A program made the translations under genes and the position numbers. A stretch of DNA of 64,000 nt, from NCBI GenBank assembly GCA_017577575.1, contig PKRG01000002.1, positions 131,355-195,354 of the forward strand, read 5' to 3'. Source of the stretch: Acidimicrobiia bacterium. Lineage in GTDB: Bacteria > Actinomycetota > Acidimicrobiia > Spongiisociales > ZC4RG35. Every line of letters begins with the position of its first letter. Position 1 is the first letter of the stretch. The notes under the pieces were generated by a model. That model saw only the letters and a list, made by a program, of their open reading frames with translations. It did not search any database and was not told the origin of the DNA. Below, piece after piece: positions 8,609 to 16,711 of this stretch.

Positions 8609-9283
8609 TCAGGCCGTGACCATCTCGGGAGGCAGGTGGCTGCGGTCGCTCAGCGCCCGCAGGCTCCACGAGTAGTAGCCCGCGGTGGGCTGGGAAAGGA
8701 GCCGGGAGACACCCGAGTGGACGTGGGTGAACCGGTCCCACTCCCACGGGGTGGGCTCGACGCCCAGGAGCATTCCGATGATGAGGGCGTTGGTGCCTCC
8801 GTGAGCCACGACGACGACACGGCGGTCGTCCACGCCCTGCCAGAGGTGGTGATCCCCCGCCCGGGTGATCCCCCGTTCGGCGAACGTCTGCTCGAGCCCC
8901 GAGTGGATGCGCTTGTGGAAGTCCCGGAAGCTCTCCCCGCCGGGGACGCCTTCCCACATCTCCTCCACCGAGCGGTTCGCCGATGTGGCGAAGAATTCCT
9001 CGATCTCGTCGGCGGGGCTTCCGTCCCACTCCGGCGGGTTGCGTATCTCGTTGAGCCATTCCATGACCTGGGGCTCGATGCCGGTCGCTTCGGCGATCGG
9101 CTCGGCGGTCTGCTGGGCCCGCACCATCCCCGACACCCAGATCTCGTCGATCGACCAACGCGACACCCGCTCGGCGAGAAGGCTCGCCTGCCGCCGGCCC
9201 CTTTCGGTGAGGGGAGGGTCGGTGTATGAGATGCCGTCGACCACGTATGCGGGCTCGGCGTGTCGGATCAGGGTCAGCCACAT
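8609..9283 (-). CDS. Histidine phosphatase (phosphoglycerate mutase-like)
   Basis: A 224-residue member of the histidine phosphatase superfamily. The catalytic RH motif is LIRHAEP near residue 7; the second half of the active site is VVAHGGTN. A GMVRAQQTAEPIA segment follows the pattern of SxLxRAxQTA. Unlike glycolytic mutases it has an unusual insert rich in acidic residues around the middle, so a broad phosphatase is more likely than a mutase. The ATG at 9283 starts directly on the family's first strand. It is the first gene of a two-gene operon with the serine hydrolase and diverges from the glycerate kinase gene. Confidence 0.85.
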   Translation of the reverse strand: MWLTLIRHAEPAYVVDGISYTDPPLTERGRRQASLLAERVSRWSIDEIWVSGMVRAQQTAEPIAEATGIEPQVMEWLNEIRNPPEWDGSPADEIEEFFATSANRSVEEMWEGVPGGESFRDFHKRIHSGLEQTFAERGITRAGDHHLWQGVDDRRVVVVAHGGTNALIIGMLLGVEPTPWEWDRFTHVHSGVSRLLSQPTAGYYSWSLRALSDRSHLPPEMVTA

Positions 9284-9352
9284 CTTCGATCGATACGGTA
9301 GTGGCAGCACGGAGGTGCGTTCCCGGGCCTCCCGGGGGGTTACGCTGCCGCC

Positions 9353-10606
9353 GTGCCGACCCGTCTCGTCGACCTCGTGCCCTCGATCGCCGCCTCCGAT
9401 CCGGAGCGCCTGCGCGAGCTCATGTCCCTCCTCGACGCGGCCCTCGGCGCCGTGGATCCCGAGGAGGCGGTGCGTGGGTTCCTCGAATCGGAGCCGCCGG
9501 CGGGCGAGCGGATCACGGTCGTGGCGCTGGGCAAGGCCGCCCCGGCCATGGCCCGGGGGGCGGCGGCGGCGCTGGGCGGGAGGGTTCGACGGCTGGTGGT
9601 CGTCTCCGACCACACCGAACCGGTGCCCCCCGGCGCCGAGCTGCTGGTGGGCTCCCACCCCGTCCCCACCGAGGCGAGCGTGGAAGCCGGCCGCCGTCTC
9701 CTCGCCGCAGCTGCGGAGGCGGCCGATCACGTCGTGTTCCTGGTGTCGGGAGGCGGGTCCGCTCTCGCCGAGGTTCCCCGCCCCGGCCTGAGCCTCGCCG
9801 ACCTGGCCGCGGCATACGAGAAGATGCTGCTCTCCGGGGTCCCGATCGAAGAGACGAACACGGTCCGCGCTCATCTCTCGGCGCTCAAAGGAGGCAGGCT
9901 GGCTGCTGCCGCATCCGCTCCCACCACGACCGTCGTGGTCTCCGACGTCGGCAGCCGCATCGAACTGGTCGCCTCGGGGCCGACCCTGCGGTGCGCGTCG
10001 ACTCCCGCCGAGGCGCTCGCCGTCCTCGATCGTCACGACTTGATCGACGAGCTGCCCGTGTCGATCCGCCGCGTGCTCACCGACCCACCGGAAGCGATCG
10101 ACCTGCCTCCGGGGCGGGTGGTGGTCGTCGGCGACTGCGTCGTCGCCGCCGAAGCTGTCGCCGCCGAGGCGGCGCGCCGCGGCATCCCGGCGCGCCTCGT
10201 CACGACGGACCTGCGCGGGGAGGCCTCGACGGCGGCGGTGGAAGCCCTCTCCACCACGCCGCCCGGGGAAGTCGGGATCCTCGCCGGGGAGACGACGGTG
10301 ACGGTGCGGGGGCCGGGCCGGGGCGGTCGCAACCAGGAGGCGGCGCTGGCCGCCGCCATCGCCCTCGACGGCAGAGACGGGCGGTTCGTCTCCTTCGGCA
10401 CCGACGGCATCGACGGGCCTACCGACGCCGCCGGCGGCTACGTCGACGGCGCCACCGCCTTCCGGATCCGGGATGGCGGCATCGACCCCGACCGGGCATT
10501 GGCAGACAACGACTCGCATGCCGCCCTGGCCGCCGCCTCCGCCCTCATCCGCTGCGGTCCCACCGGCGTGAACGTCGCCGACCTGTGGCTGGTCGACCGC
10601 CGCTGA
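9353..10606 (+). CDS. Glycerate 2-kinase (GK-II/MOFRL family)
   Basis: The enzyme phosphorylates D-glycerate, normally to 2-phosphoglycerate, feeding glycolysis. The 417 residues show the two-domain layout of the family. The N-terminal domain has VVALGKAAPAMA, the LVSGGGSAL loop and ETNTVRAHLSALKGGRL; the C-terminal MOFRL domain has GRNQEAALAAA and SFGTDGIDGPTDAAGG. It starts with GTG at 9353. No glyoxylate or hydroxypyruvate genes are next to it, so its metabolic source of glycerate is not visible here. It converges with the NmrA-like gene three bases after its stop. Confidence 0.9.
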   Translation: MPTRLVDLVPSIAASDPERLRELMSLLDAALGAVDPEEAVRGFLESEPPAGERITVVALGKAAPAMARGAAAALGGRVRRLVVVSDHTEPVPPGAELLVGSHPVPTEASVEAGRRLLAAAAEAADHVVFLVSGGGSALAEVPRPGLSLADLAAAYEKMLLSGVPIEETNTVRAHLSALKGGRLAAAASAPTTTVVVSDVGSRIELVASGPTLRCASTPAEALAVLDRHDLIDELPVSIRRVLTDPPEAIDLPPGRVVVVGDCVVAAEAVAAEAARRGIPARLVTTDLRGEASTAAVEALSTTPPGEVGILAGETTVTVRGPGRGGRNQEAALAAAIALDGRDGRFVSFGTDGIDGPTDAAGGYVDGATAFRIRDGGIDPDRALADNDSHAALAAASALIRCGPTGVNVADLWLVDRR

Positions 10607-10609
10607 AGC

Positions 10610-11434
10610 TCAGGAGAGGAAGGCGGCGGCGTTCTCTTCGACCCACTGTGCGAACGTGCGGGCGGGCACTCCGGTGACTTCCTCCACGGTGCGACGGACC
10701 GTTCGACCCGCCTCGGGTGGGTCGGTGCGCATCTGCAGGAAGAACTCGATGTCGCTGTCCGAGTAGCCCTCACCTCTCCAGCGGGCGACGACCTCGTCGC
10801 GACTCAGCTCCACGAAGCGGACCTCCCGGCCGAGGACATCACCGAGGATGTGGACCCGCTGGCGGATGGTGAGAGCCTCGGGGCCGGTGATCCAGTACTC
10901 GTGGCCGTGGTGGCCGTCTTCGGTGAGGGCGACGGCGGCGACGGCGGCGACGTCGGCGTCGTGGACGAGGGCACTCCTGGCCTCGGGGAAGGCCTCCCGG
11001 ACCACGCCCTCGGTGCGGATCGACTCGGCCCATTCGAGCGTGTTCGACATGAACTCGACCGGGGCGAGGCGGACCCACTCGAGCGGCGAGGCGGCCACCG
11101 CCTGCTCCAGGGGGCTCTCGTCGAGGTCACCTGCCAGCAGGGTGACCCGGCGCACCCCGGCACCGACCGCGAGGGCGACGATCTCCTCGCCGTTGGTGAG
11201 TGGACCGTAGGTGGCGCCATCGAAGGTGATCAGGTGGGCGGCGTCGACGCCCTCGAACGCAGCAGCCAGGGTGGAGGCATCGGCGAGGTCGCCGGCGACG
11301 ACTTCGGCCGCGTCGGGCAGGCCGGCTCGGGCGGGATCGCGGGTGAGCGCACGCACCCGGTGTCCCGCCGCGAGGAGCTGTTCCACCAGGGGGCGTCCGA
11401 TGTTGCCCGTGGCGCCAGTCACCAGGATCGTCAC
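10610..11434 (-). CDS. NmrA-like NAD(P)-binding protein
   Basis: A 274-residue atypical short-chain dehydrogenase of the NmrA/HSCARG type. The dinucleotide-binding motif is VTGATGNIGRPL at residues 5-16, followed by ALTRDPARA and a DLADASTLAAAFEGVDA segment. The Y-x-x-x-K catalytic pair of classical SDRs is not evident, as is usual for this group, whose members act as redox sensors or quinone/azo reductases. The GTG at 11434 is preceded at about nine bases by AGGAGA, which decides the start. It diverges from the cyclopropane synthase gene across 116 bases. Confidence 0.82.
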   Translation of the reverse strand: MTILVTGATGNIGRPLVEQLLAAGHRVRALTRDPARAGLPDAAEVVAGDLADASTLAAAFEGVDAAHLITFDGATYGPLTNGEEIVALAVGAGVRRVTLLAGDLDESPLEQAVAASPLEWVRLAPVEFMSNTLEWAESIRTEGVVREAFPEARSALVHDADVAAVAAVALTEDGHHGHEYWITGPEALTIRQRVHILGDVLGREVRFVELSRDEVVARWRGEGYSDSDIEFFLQMRTDPPEAGRTVRRTVEEVTGVPARTFAQWVEENAAAFLS

Positions 11435-11550
11435 GGTGTCTTCTCCTTTCCTCGACGTCGCCCCGGAAGCTACGGAGCATTCGTGCCAGCTTCCGACCGC
11501 GATCTCCGGGCGGCCCCGCCCTTCGGCTGCGCCGCCCATACACTGGCTCC

Positions 11551-12795
11551 ATGGAGGCGCTGGAGGCCTCTCGAAGGCTCTACGAGCTGCTGATCGCCGC
11601 CTCGAGCGAGCCGCCCATCCGGGTGCGGGCCTGGACGGGCGAGGAATGGGGGCCGCCCGACGCCGCCGCCACCCTCGTGCTCCGCCATCCCGGCGCATTC
11701 GCGGCGTTGCTGCTGCCACCCACCGATCTCACCGCCGGAGAGGCGTACGTGTTCGATGACATCGACATCGAAGGAGACATCGTCGCCGCCCTCCGGTTCG
11801 CCCACGGCTTGCTCGACACAGGGCCGGTCACCCGGGTGCGGGCCCTGCGGCTGGCCCGGGCCCTCCCCCGGGAGTGGAGGCGCCACAGCGCCGAGAGGCC
11901 TCGGTTCCGCGGCCGGCTCCACTCGATCGCCCGGGACCGCCAGGCGGTGTCTCACCACTACGACACCGGCAACGACTTCTTCTCTCTCTTCCTGGACCCC
12001 CTGATGGTGTACTCGTGCGCCCACTTCCTCGACCCGTCCGAGCCGCTGGAGGTGGCGCAGCGCCGCAAGCTCGACCTCATCTGCAGGAAGCTCGAGCTGC
12101 GACCCGGCGACAGGTTCCTCGACGTGGGCTGTGGCTGGGGTGCGCTCGTCGTCCATGCTGCCGTCAACTACGGAGTGGAAGCGACGGGGATCACCGTCAG
12201 CTCCGAGCAGGCCGAAGAGGCCCGCAAACGGGCCGCCAGGGCCGGCGTGTCGGACAGGGTGCGCATCCTCGAAGCGGACTACCGCGAGGTGAGGGGCCGT
12301 TACGACGCCATCGCCTCGGTGGGCATGGCCGAACACGTCGGGGCGGCGAAGCTTCCGACCTACTTCCGCCACCTGCGGTCGCTGCTCGCCCCGGGAGGCC
12401 AGCTCCTCAACCACGCCATCTTCACCCGGTCGAAAAAGACCAGACGGCAGCCGTCTTTCGTGCGCACCTACGTGTTTCCCGACGGCCAACTGCACCGAAT
12501 CGACGAAGCGATCTCCACTGCCACCGACGCCGGCTTCGAGCTGCGGGACGTGGAGATGCTGCGCCAGAGCTACGCCCTGACGCTCCGGCGATGGGTCGCC
12601 AACCTCGAATCGAACGCCGCCGCGGCCAGGGCGATGGCCGGCGAGAAGGTGTACCGCATCTGGCGGCTGTACATGGCCGGATCGGCCGTGGCATTCGAGT
12701 TCGGCCACATCACAGTCGGCCAGCTGCTCCTGGCGGACCCCCGCCGCCCCTGGCAGCTCGGCCGGAACCGCCTCTTGGCCGCCGACGACCGCTGA
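11551..12795 (+). CDS. cfa: Cyclopropane-fatty-acyl-phospholipid synthase
   Basis: The enzyme transfers a methylene group from S-adenosylmethionine to unsaturated acyl chains of membrane lipids, usually as a stress or stationary-phase adaptation. The 414 residues have the N-terminal lipid-associating region and then SHHYDTGNDFF, the family's entry motif. The SAM-binding LDVGCGWG follows at residues 190-197, and GMAEHVG and the NHAIF segments come after it. C-terminal FVRTYVFPDGQL also fits. It ends just upstream of a GTTT-N16-GGGTA stress promoter that serves the next gene. Confidence 0.92.
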   Translation: MEALEASRRLYELLIAASSEPPIRVRAWTGEEWGPPDAAATLVLRHPGAFAALLLPPTDLTAGEAYVFDDIDIEGDIVAALRFAHGLLDTGPVTRVRALRLARALPREWRRHSAERPRFRGRLHSIARDRQAVSHHYDTGNDFFSLFLDPLMVYSCAHFLDPSEPLEVAQRRKLDLICRKLELRPGDRFLDVGCGWGALVVHAAVNYGVEATGITVSSEQAEEARKRAARAGVSDRVRILEADYREVRGRYDAIASVGMAEHVGAAKLPTYFRHLRSLLAPGGQLLNHAIFTRSKKTRRQPSFVRTYVFPDGQLHRIDEAISTATDAGFELRDVEMLRQSYALTLRRWVANLESNAAAARAMAGEKVYRIWRLYMAGSAVAFEFGHITVGQLLLADPRRPWQLGRNRLLAADDR

Positions 12796-12805
12796 GCCGC
12801 CCGCC

Positions 12806-12830
12806 GTTTGCCCCCGCCTGGGCTCGGGTA
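12806..12830 (+). promoter_or_regulatory. SigB/SigF-type promoter, 16-base spacer
   Basis: GTTT (12806-12809) and GGGTA (12826-12830) are separated by 16 bases, matching the GGTTT-N15/17-GGGTA consensus of actinobacterial SigF/SigB-group sigma factors. The start codon of the 61-residue membrane protein is 12 bases past the -10 element, so the 5' leader would be very short or absent. Confidence 0.7.
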
Positions 12831-12842
12831 GTACGGGCGCGA

Positions 12843-13028
12843 ATGTTCAGACTCGACGACTACGAGACGACCGAAGCCACCGAAGACGAGCGGCCCTTTC
12901 CGCTCCGCCAGATCCTGGTGGCCGTGGCGGCGATCGTGGGCGCCGTGGTGCTCATGCTCTCCGTGTTGAGCTGGGTCGCCGACGAGCCGCCCCCGAGGAT
13001 GGTCCCGGCCGAAGCCGACCTCAGGTGA
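12843..13028 (+). CDS. Small single-pass membrane protein under stress-type promoter
   Basis: A 61-residue protein that I do not recognise. The first ~23 residues are charged and acidic (MFRLDDYETTEATEDERPF), residues ~24-46 form one hydrophobic helix (ILVAVAAIVGAVVLMLSVLSW), and the tail is short, with prolines and acidic residues. It is probably anchored with a cytoplasmic acidic head. There is no strong Shine-Dalgarno, but a near-perfect GTTT-N16-GGGTA promoter ends 12 bases upstream, arguing both that it is a real gene and that it belongs to the stress regulon of the sigma factor encoded 3 kb away. It converges with the SpoIIE-like gene. Confidence 0.6.
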   Translation: MFRLDDYETTEATEDERPFPLRQILVAVAAIVGAVVLMLSVLSWVADEPPPRMVPAEADLR

Positions 13029-13036
13029 CCCGTCGG

Positions 13037-14728
13037 TCAGGCGACATCGGGGGAGACGTCCGCTGCCTTCCGTTGCGCCCTTCCGATCACGATGAGGGAG
13101 GCGTCGTCGCGTGCCACCCCTTCGGCCTGTCCGAGAGACTCTTCCAGGCACCAGTCGGCGAGTCGGTCGGCGTCCGCGTAGGGGCAGCGGACGAGGGCCT
13201 CGGTGAGGTCCTCCACGCTGGCGACGGCGACTTCGTGCGGTCCGGTCGGGTCGGCCAACCCGTCGGAGAAGAGGACGAGGGCCTCGCCTTCCTCTATCAC
13301 GGCCGCCCCTTCGTCCCACTTCCCCAGCTCGTCGCCGCCGATGAGGACCGGACCGGTCGACTCGTACTTCCTCACCTCCCGGCCTCGCCGGTGCAGCAGA
13401 GGCGGGCTCCCGGCGGCGGCGTAGATCACCGCCCCGGTGCGGGCATCCACCTCGATGACGATCACCGACGCCATCAGCCCGCCGTCGTCCAGGACCCACC
13501 GGGAGGCGGCGATGGCGGTCGCCGGCCCCACTCCCTGGCGAAGAGCGTGCTGGATGGCATCCGAGAGGCGGAGCGCCGCCACCGCCGGCTCGGGCCCATG
13601 GCCGACGATGTCGACGAGTATCGCCGCCAGACGCGAGCTCCCCAGAGCGACGGTGAGAGCCGCGTCGCCGGCCAGCCAGCCCTCGGCGGGCCGGAACCTC
13701 ACGGCGACGTCGAGACCTTCGACCGAGGCCCGGTAGTCGGACAGGCGCGCCAAGAGCACATCGACGATGGCCGCATCCCGGCTCACCGCCACGGCCGCCC
13801 GGTCGGCGAGATCCTCGGCGACCGCCAGGCGACGCGCCGCCCGGGAGACGGCGGAGGCCGTGGCGAACAGGGCGGCGGCCAGGACCCCGCTGGCCAGGAC
13901 GGCGGCGGCGGCGAACGACCGCGGCTGGTCGGCGGGAGCCGTGGTCCCGAGCAGCCAGGCGACGGCCAGCGGAGGCCCGGCGAGGATGAGCGGCAGGAAG
14001 CGCCGCAGCACGATCCCTCCGGGCCAGGGGCTGATGATCGGAGCCATGATCCCCAGGCCCGGCCGGGCGATCACTATCCCGGCGCAGAACACCACGGTGA
14101 GGATGGCGGCGCTGATCGCCATCCTGCCCGAGCCCAGCGGGAAGCCGCGGAGGGTGTCGTCGCCGTAGGCGAAGGCCACGATGACGGTCGCCCCGACCAT
14201 GGCGGCGCCGACAGCCAGGACCTGGCCGACGATGTGGGCGATGCGGGACCGGGTCGACAACAGGACCACGGCCACCCCGCATGCCGTCAGCACCGCCCCC
14301 TCGTTGAGGGCGGGGCGGGCGGGGAGCTCACCGCCGAGCACGTCCTCTGCGGTGAGCGAGGACAGGAGCCAACGCGGGAACCTCAGGTCGGCGACGTTGG
14401 CCACGATCACCGAGATGCCACCCGCCACGACACCGACGGCGGCGACGATCCCGAGAATCCGCCTCCACCGCCGGGTGGAGATGAGCGCTCCGAGCAGCGA
14501 CGAGCCGCCGAGCATGAAGAGGAAGGCGGTGGCCGGCTGCATCGGCCGCACGCTGAGCTCGGGGATCCACTGGGAGAGGATGGGGATCGACAAGACCCTG
14601 CCCGCCAGCGCCAGGGTCGCTCCGGCGAGCACGACGAGTCCCGCCGCTTCGGCGATCACGCCGAACCGGCGACGCCACCGGGGATCGACCTCCCCCCAGA
14701 GACGCCGTTCCTCCGACGCCTCGCTCAC
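13037..14728 (-). CDS. Membrane SpoIIE-type serine phosphatase (RsbU-like)
   Basis: A protein of about 563 residues that probably dephosphorylates the STAS antagonist to switch on the stress sigma factor. The N-terminal half is hydrophobic with roughly eight to ten membrane segments (from GLVVLAGATLAL to AAALFATASAVS), presumably the signal-sensing part. The C-terminal ~240 residues are a PP2C/SpoIIE domain: ILVDIVGHGPEPA, ASVIVIEVD, ALVLFSDGLAD and ARDDASLIVI carry the usual aspartates. The usual GGDWYD motif is replaced by AGDAAL. The start is uncertain; the GTG at 14728 is chosen because it begins before the first hydrophobic helix. It is divergent from the RsbW-like gene, a typical partner-switch layout. 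Confidence 0.82.
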   Translation of the reverse strand: MSEASEERRLWGEVDPRWRRRFGVIAEAAGLVVLAGATLALAGRVLSIPILSQWIPELSVRPMQPATAFLFMLGGSSLLGALISTRRWRRILGIVAAVGVVAGGISVIVANVADLRFPRWLLSSLTAEDVLGGELPARPALNEGAVLTACGVAVVLLSTRSRIAHIVGQVLAVGAAMVGATVIVAFAYGDDTLRGFPLGSGRMAISAAILTVVFCAGIVIARPGLGIMAPIISPWPGGIVLRRFLPLILAGPPLAVAWLLGTTAPADQPRSFAAAAVLASGVLAAALFATASAVSRAARRLAVAEDLADRAAVAVSRDAAIVDVLLARLSDYRASVEGLDVAVRFRPAEGWLAGDAALTVALGSSRLAAILVDIVGHGPEPAVAALRLSDAIQHALRQGVGPATAIAASRWVLDDGGLMASVIVIEVDARTGAVIYAAAGSPPLLHRRGREVRKYESTGPVLIGGDELGKWDEGAAVIEEGEALVLFSDGLADPTGPHEVAVASVEDLTEALVRCPYADADRLADWCLEESLGQAEGVARDDASLIVIGRAQRKAADVSPDVA

Positions 14729-14835
14729 TGGGACCCACTCGGTGACACGGAGGGCATCAGCACGGACGCTAGCCGACCTCTCATGCCGCTGGCGCGCCTC
14801 CCGTACGGAGAACCATCGAGCATCGGGCGAGCGGG

Positions 14836-15192
14836 GTGACCTTCGAACTCGCCGCCTCCCCCGACGCGCCGGCCCGGGCTCGGGCGTCGGTCCTCGCCGT
14901 GGTGGGCGACTCCCGATCCGTCGACGACATCCTGCTGGCGACGAGCGAACTGGTCTCCAACGCCGTCCGCCACGGGGATCTCTCTCCCGATGACGTGATA
15001 ACCGTCGACGTGGAGACCTCGGGAGAGGTGGTGCGGGTGACCGTCTCCCACGACGGCCCTCCGTTCGACCCCCTCTCGGCGCGCACCGGCGGCGGCCTCG
15101 GGGGCTTCGGCCTGAGGATCGTGGGGGCAGTCTCCAAACGGTGGGACGTGAGCCACCGGGACGGCCGGACGGAGACCTGGTTCGAGGTCTGA
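14836..15192 (+). CDS. RsbW-like ATP-binding anti-sigma/kinase protein
   Basis: A 118-residue HATPase domain of the RsbW/SpoIIAB type. The N-box is intact (SELVSNAVRHG, with E38 and N42), followed by VTVSHDGPPFDP as the D-x-G box and the glycine-rich GGGLGGFGLRIV, so ATP binding is expected. In this family the protein binds and silences a sigma factor and phosphorylates a STAS antagonist. It starts with GTG and is the first gene of the run RsbW-STAS-sigma, 49 bases before the STAS gene. It is slightly short for RsbW (about 140-160), as are many actinobacterial versions. Confidence 0.85.
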   Translation: MTFELAASPDAPARARASVLAVVGDSRSVDDILLATSELVSNAVRHGDLSPDDVITVDVETSGEVVRVTVSHDGPPFDPLSARTGGGLGGFGLRIVGAVSKRWDVSHRDGRTETWFEV

Positions 15193-15241
15193 TCGGTCGC
15201 CACCTCAGGGCTATCCTTCGGGCGCCCGAACCCAACCGAGG

Positions 15242-15592
15242 GTGAAGTTGACCACAGGACCCAAGTTCCAGATCGAGGTGGGATCGTTCGGAAACGCCCG
15301 CCTCGTCACGGTGTCAGGCGAGATCGATCTGGCCGCTGCCCCCCAGCTGGCCGACGCCCTCTCCGCCGAGCCGGAAGAGGTCACCATCGCCGACCTGCGT
15401 GACGTGGGTTTCATCGACTCCACTGGCCTACGATCGCTGATGACGGCGCAAGACAAGGTGACCGGAGCGGGCGGCCGGCTCGCCCTGGTCTTTGGGGAGG
15501 GACCTGTGGAACGGATCCTCGACCTGACTCGCTTGACCGACCGATTCGAGGTCTTCGCTGCACCCGAGGATGCGGCTCAGGCGCTGGGATGA
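15242..15592 (+). CDS. STAS-domain anti-sigma factor antagonist (RsbV-like)
   Basis: A 116-residue STAS protein that should titrate the RsbW-like protein when unphosphorylated. The phosphorylation site is S60 in FIDSTGL, preceded by the LRDVGFID strand typical of the family. LVTVSGEIDLAAAP matches the first strand-helix unit. The GTG at 15242 is used; a TTG three codons later is an alternative. The stop overlaps the ATG of the sigma gene (ATGA), so antagonist and sigma factor are made in a coupled way. Confidence 0.9.
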   Translation: MKLTTGPKFQIEVGSFGNARLVTVSGEIDLAAAPQLADALSAEPEEVTIADLRDVGFIDSTGLRSLMTAQDKVTGAGGRLALVFGEGPVERILDLTRLTDRFEVFAAPEDAAQALG

Positions 15593-16674
15593 CGACTGAC
15601 CAGACCGGCATCCCGGACCGCACCGTCACGAGGGTCGAGCTCGAGCCTTCGGTCTCGGCACCGTACATCGCCCGCCGGGTGGTGGCGGCTCTCATCGACC
15701 GTGGGCCTGCCATCAAGGCAGTCGACGCCGCCCTCCTCGCCTCCGAGCTGGTCACAGCGGTGTCGGGAGGCGACGACCCCATCGTCCTCGAGATCCACCG
15801 CACCCCGACCACCGCCCGGGTCGAGGTGCGGGCATCCTTCGACGGCGGCGCCGACGAGCTGACCCGAACGATCCTCGACCGCCTCGCCGACCGCTGGGAG
15901 GCGGGGCCTCCCCCCTGGTTCGAGCTCGACCTCGTTCGCCGGCCTCGCCGGGCCGATCTCGACGAGGAGACGCTGTGGAGCCAAGTCGCAGAGGACCGGG
16001 CCGCCCGTGACGAGATCTTCGCCCGGTACGAGGGGTTCGCGGGGGCGATCGCCCGCCGCTACCGCCGGTCCGGAGAGGGCGCCGACCTGGACCAGGTCGC
16101 CTACATGGCGCTGGTGGCGGCGATCGACCGCTTCGATCCCTCACGCGGAGTCAAGTTCTCGACCTTCGCCGGAAAGACCATCAGCGGCGAGCTGAAGAAG
16201 TACCTGCGGGACTCCGCCTGGGCGATGAAGGTGCCGCGCAGCCTGAAGGAGTCGGTGCTCCTCGTCACGAAGGAGCGGAACCGGCTCACCCAGGAGCTGG
16301 GCCGGACCCCGACGGTGGAAGAGGTGGCCCAGAAGCTGGGGATGACCCCCAAGGAGGTGGAGGAGGCGATGGGCGCCGGTCAGGCTTTCGGCACTCAATC
16401 CCTGGACGCCCCGGTCGGGGAGGAACCGGGCACCACGGTGATCGACACCATCGGCGACGAAGACGAAGCCCTGGTCGACGCCGAGCAGTGGTGGATGATC
16501 GAGCCGGTGTTGGAGAAGCTCTCCGAACGCGACCAGCAGGTGCTGCACATGCGCTTCTTCGAGGACATGAGCCAATCGGAGATCGCCGAGGTGATCGGTG
16601 TCTCCCAGATGCAGGTGTCCCGGATCCTCTCGTCGATCTTCGAGCGGATCAAGTTCGAGGTGGACCTCGACTGA
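15589..16674 (+). CDS. SigB/SigF-family sigma factor with N-terminal degenerate RsbW-like domain
   Basis: An RNA polymerase sigma factor of 361 residues, about 100 longer than usual SigF/SigB. Residues ~140-215 are region 2 (AIARRYRRSGEGADLDQVAYMA-type core, FDPSRGVKFSTFA), ~215-290 region 3, and ~305-355 region 4 with the helix-turn-helix MSQSEIAEVIGVSQMQVSRIL. Residues ~15-118 align with the RsbW-like protein two genes upstream: LLASELV matches LLATSELV, and RVEVRASFDGG, ILDRLADRW and PWFELDL fall in register. The N-box asparagine and the whole glycine-rich lid are missing, so ATP binding is unlikely. It overlaps the STAS gene by four bases. The extra domain may auto-inhibit sigma or compete for partners (inference). 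Confidence 0.88.
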   Translation: MTTDQTGIPDRTVTRVELEPSVSAPYIARRVVAALIDRGPAIKAVDAALLASELVTAVSGGDDPIVLEIHRTPTTARVEVRASFDGGADELTRTILDRLADRWEAGPPPWFELDLVRRPRRADLDEETLWSQVAEDRAARDEIFARYEGFAGAIARRYRRSGEGADLDQVAYMALVAAIDRFDPSRGVKFSTFAGKTISGELKKYLRDSAWAMKVPRSLKESVLLVTKERNRLTQELGRTPTVEEVAQKLGMTPKEVEEAMGAGQAFGTQSLDAPVGEEPGTTVIDTIGDEDEALVDAEQWWMIEPVLEKLSERDQQVLHMRFFEDMSQSEIAEVIGVSQMQVSRILSSIFERIKFEVDLD

Positions 16675-16677
16675 TTC

Positions 16678-16701
16678 GTTTGCCGCCGTACCCACCGGGT
16701 A
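16678..16701 (+). promoter_or_regulatory. SigB/SigF-type promoter, 15-base spacer
   Basis: GTTT (16678-16681) and GGGTA (16697-16701) lie 15 bases apart, four bases after the sigma gene's stop codon. The DUF72 start codon follows 10 bases after the -10 element, again implying a leaderless or nearly leaderless transcript. Confidence 0.7.
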
Positions 16702-16711
16702 GCCGGGGACG

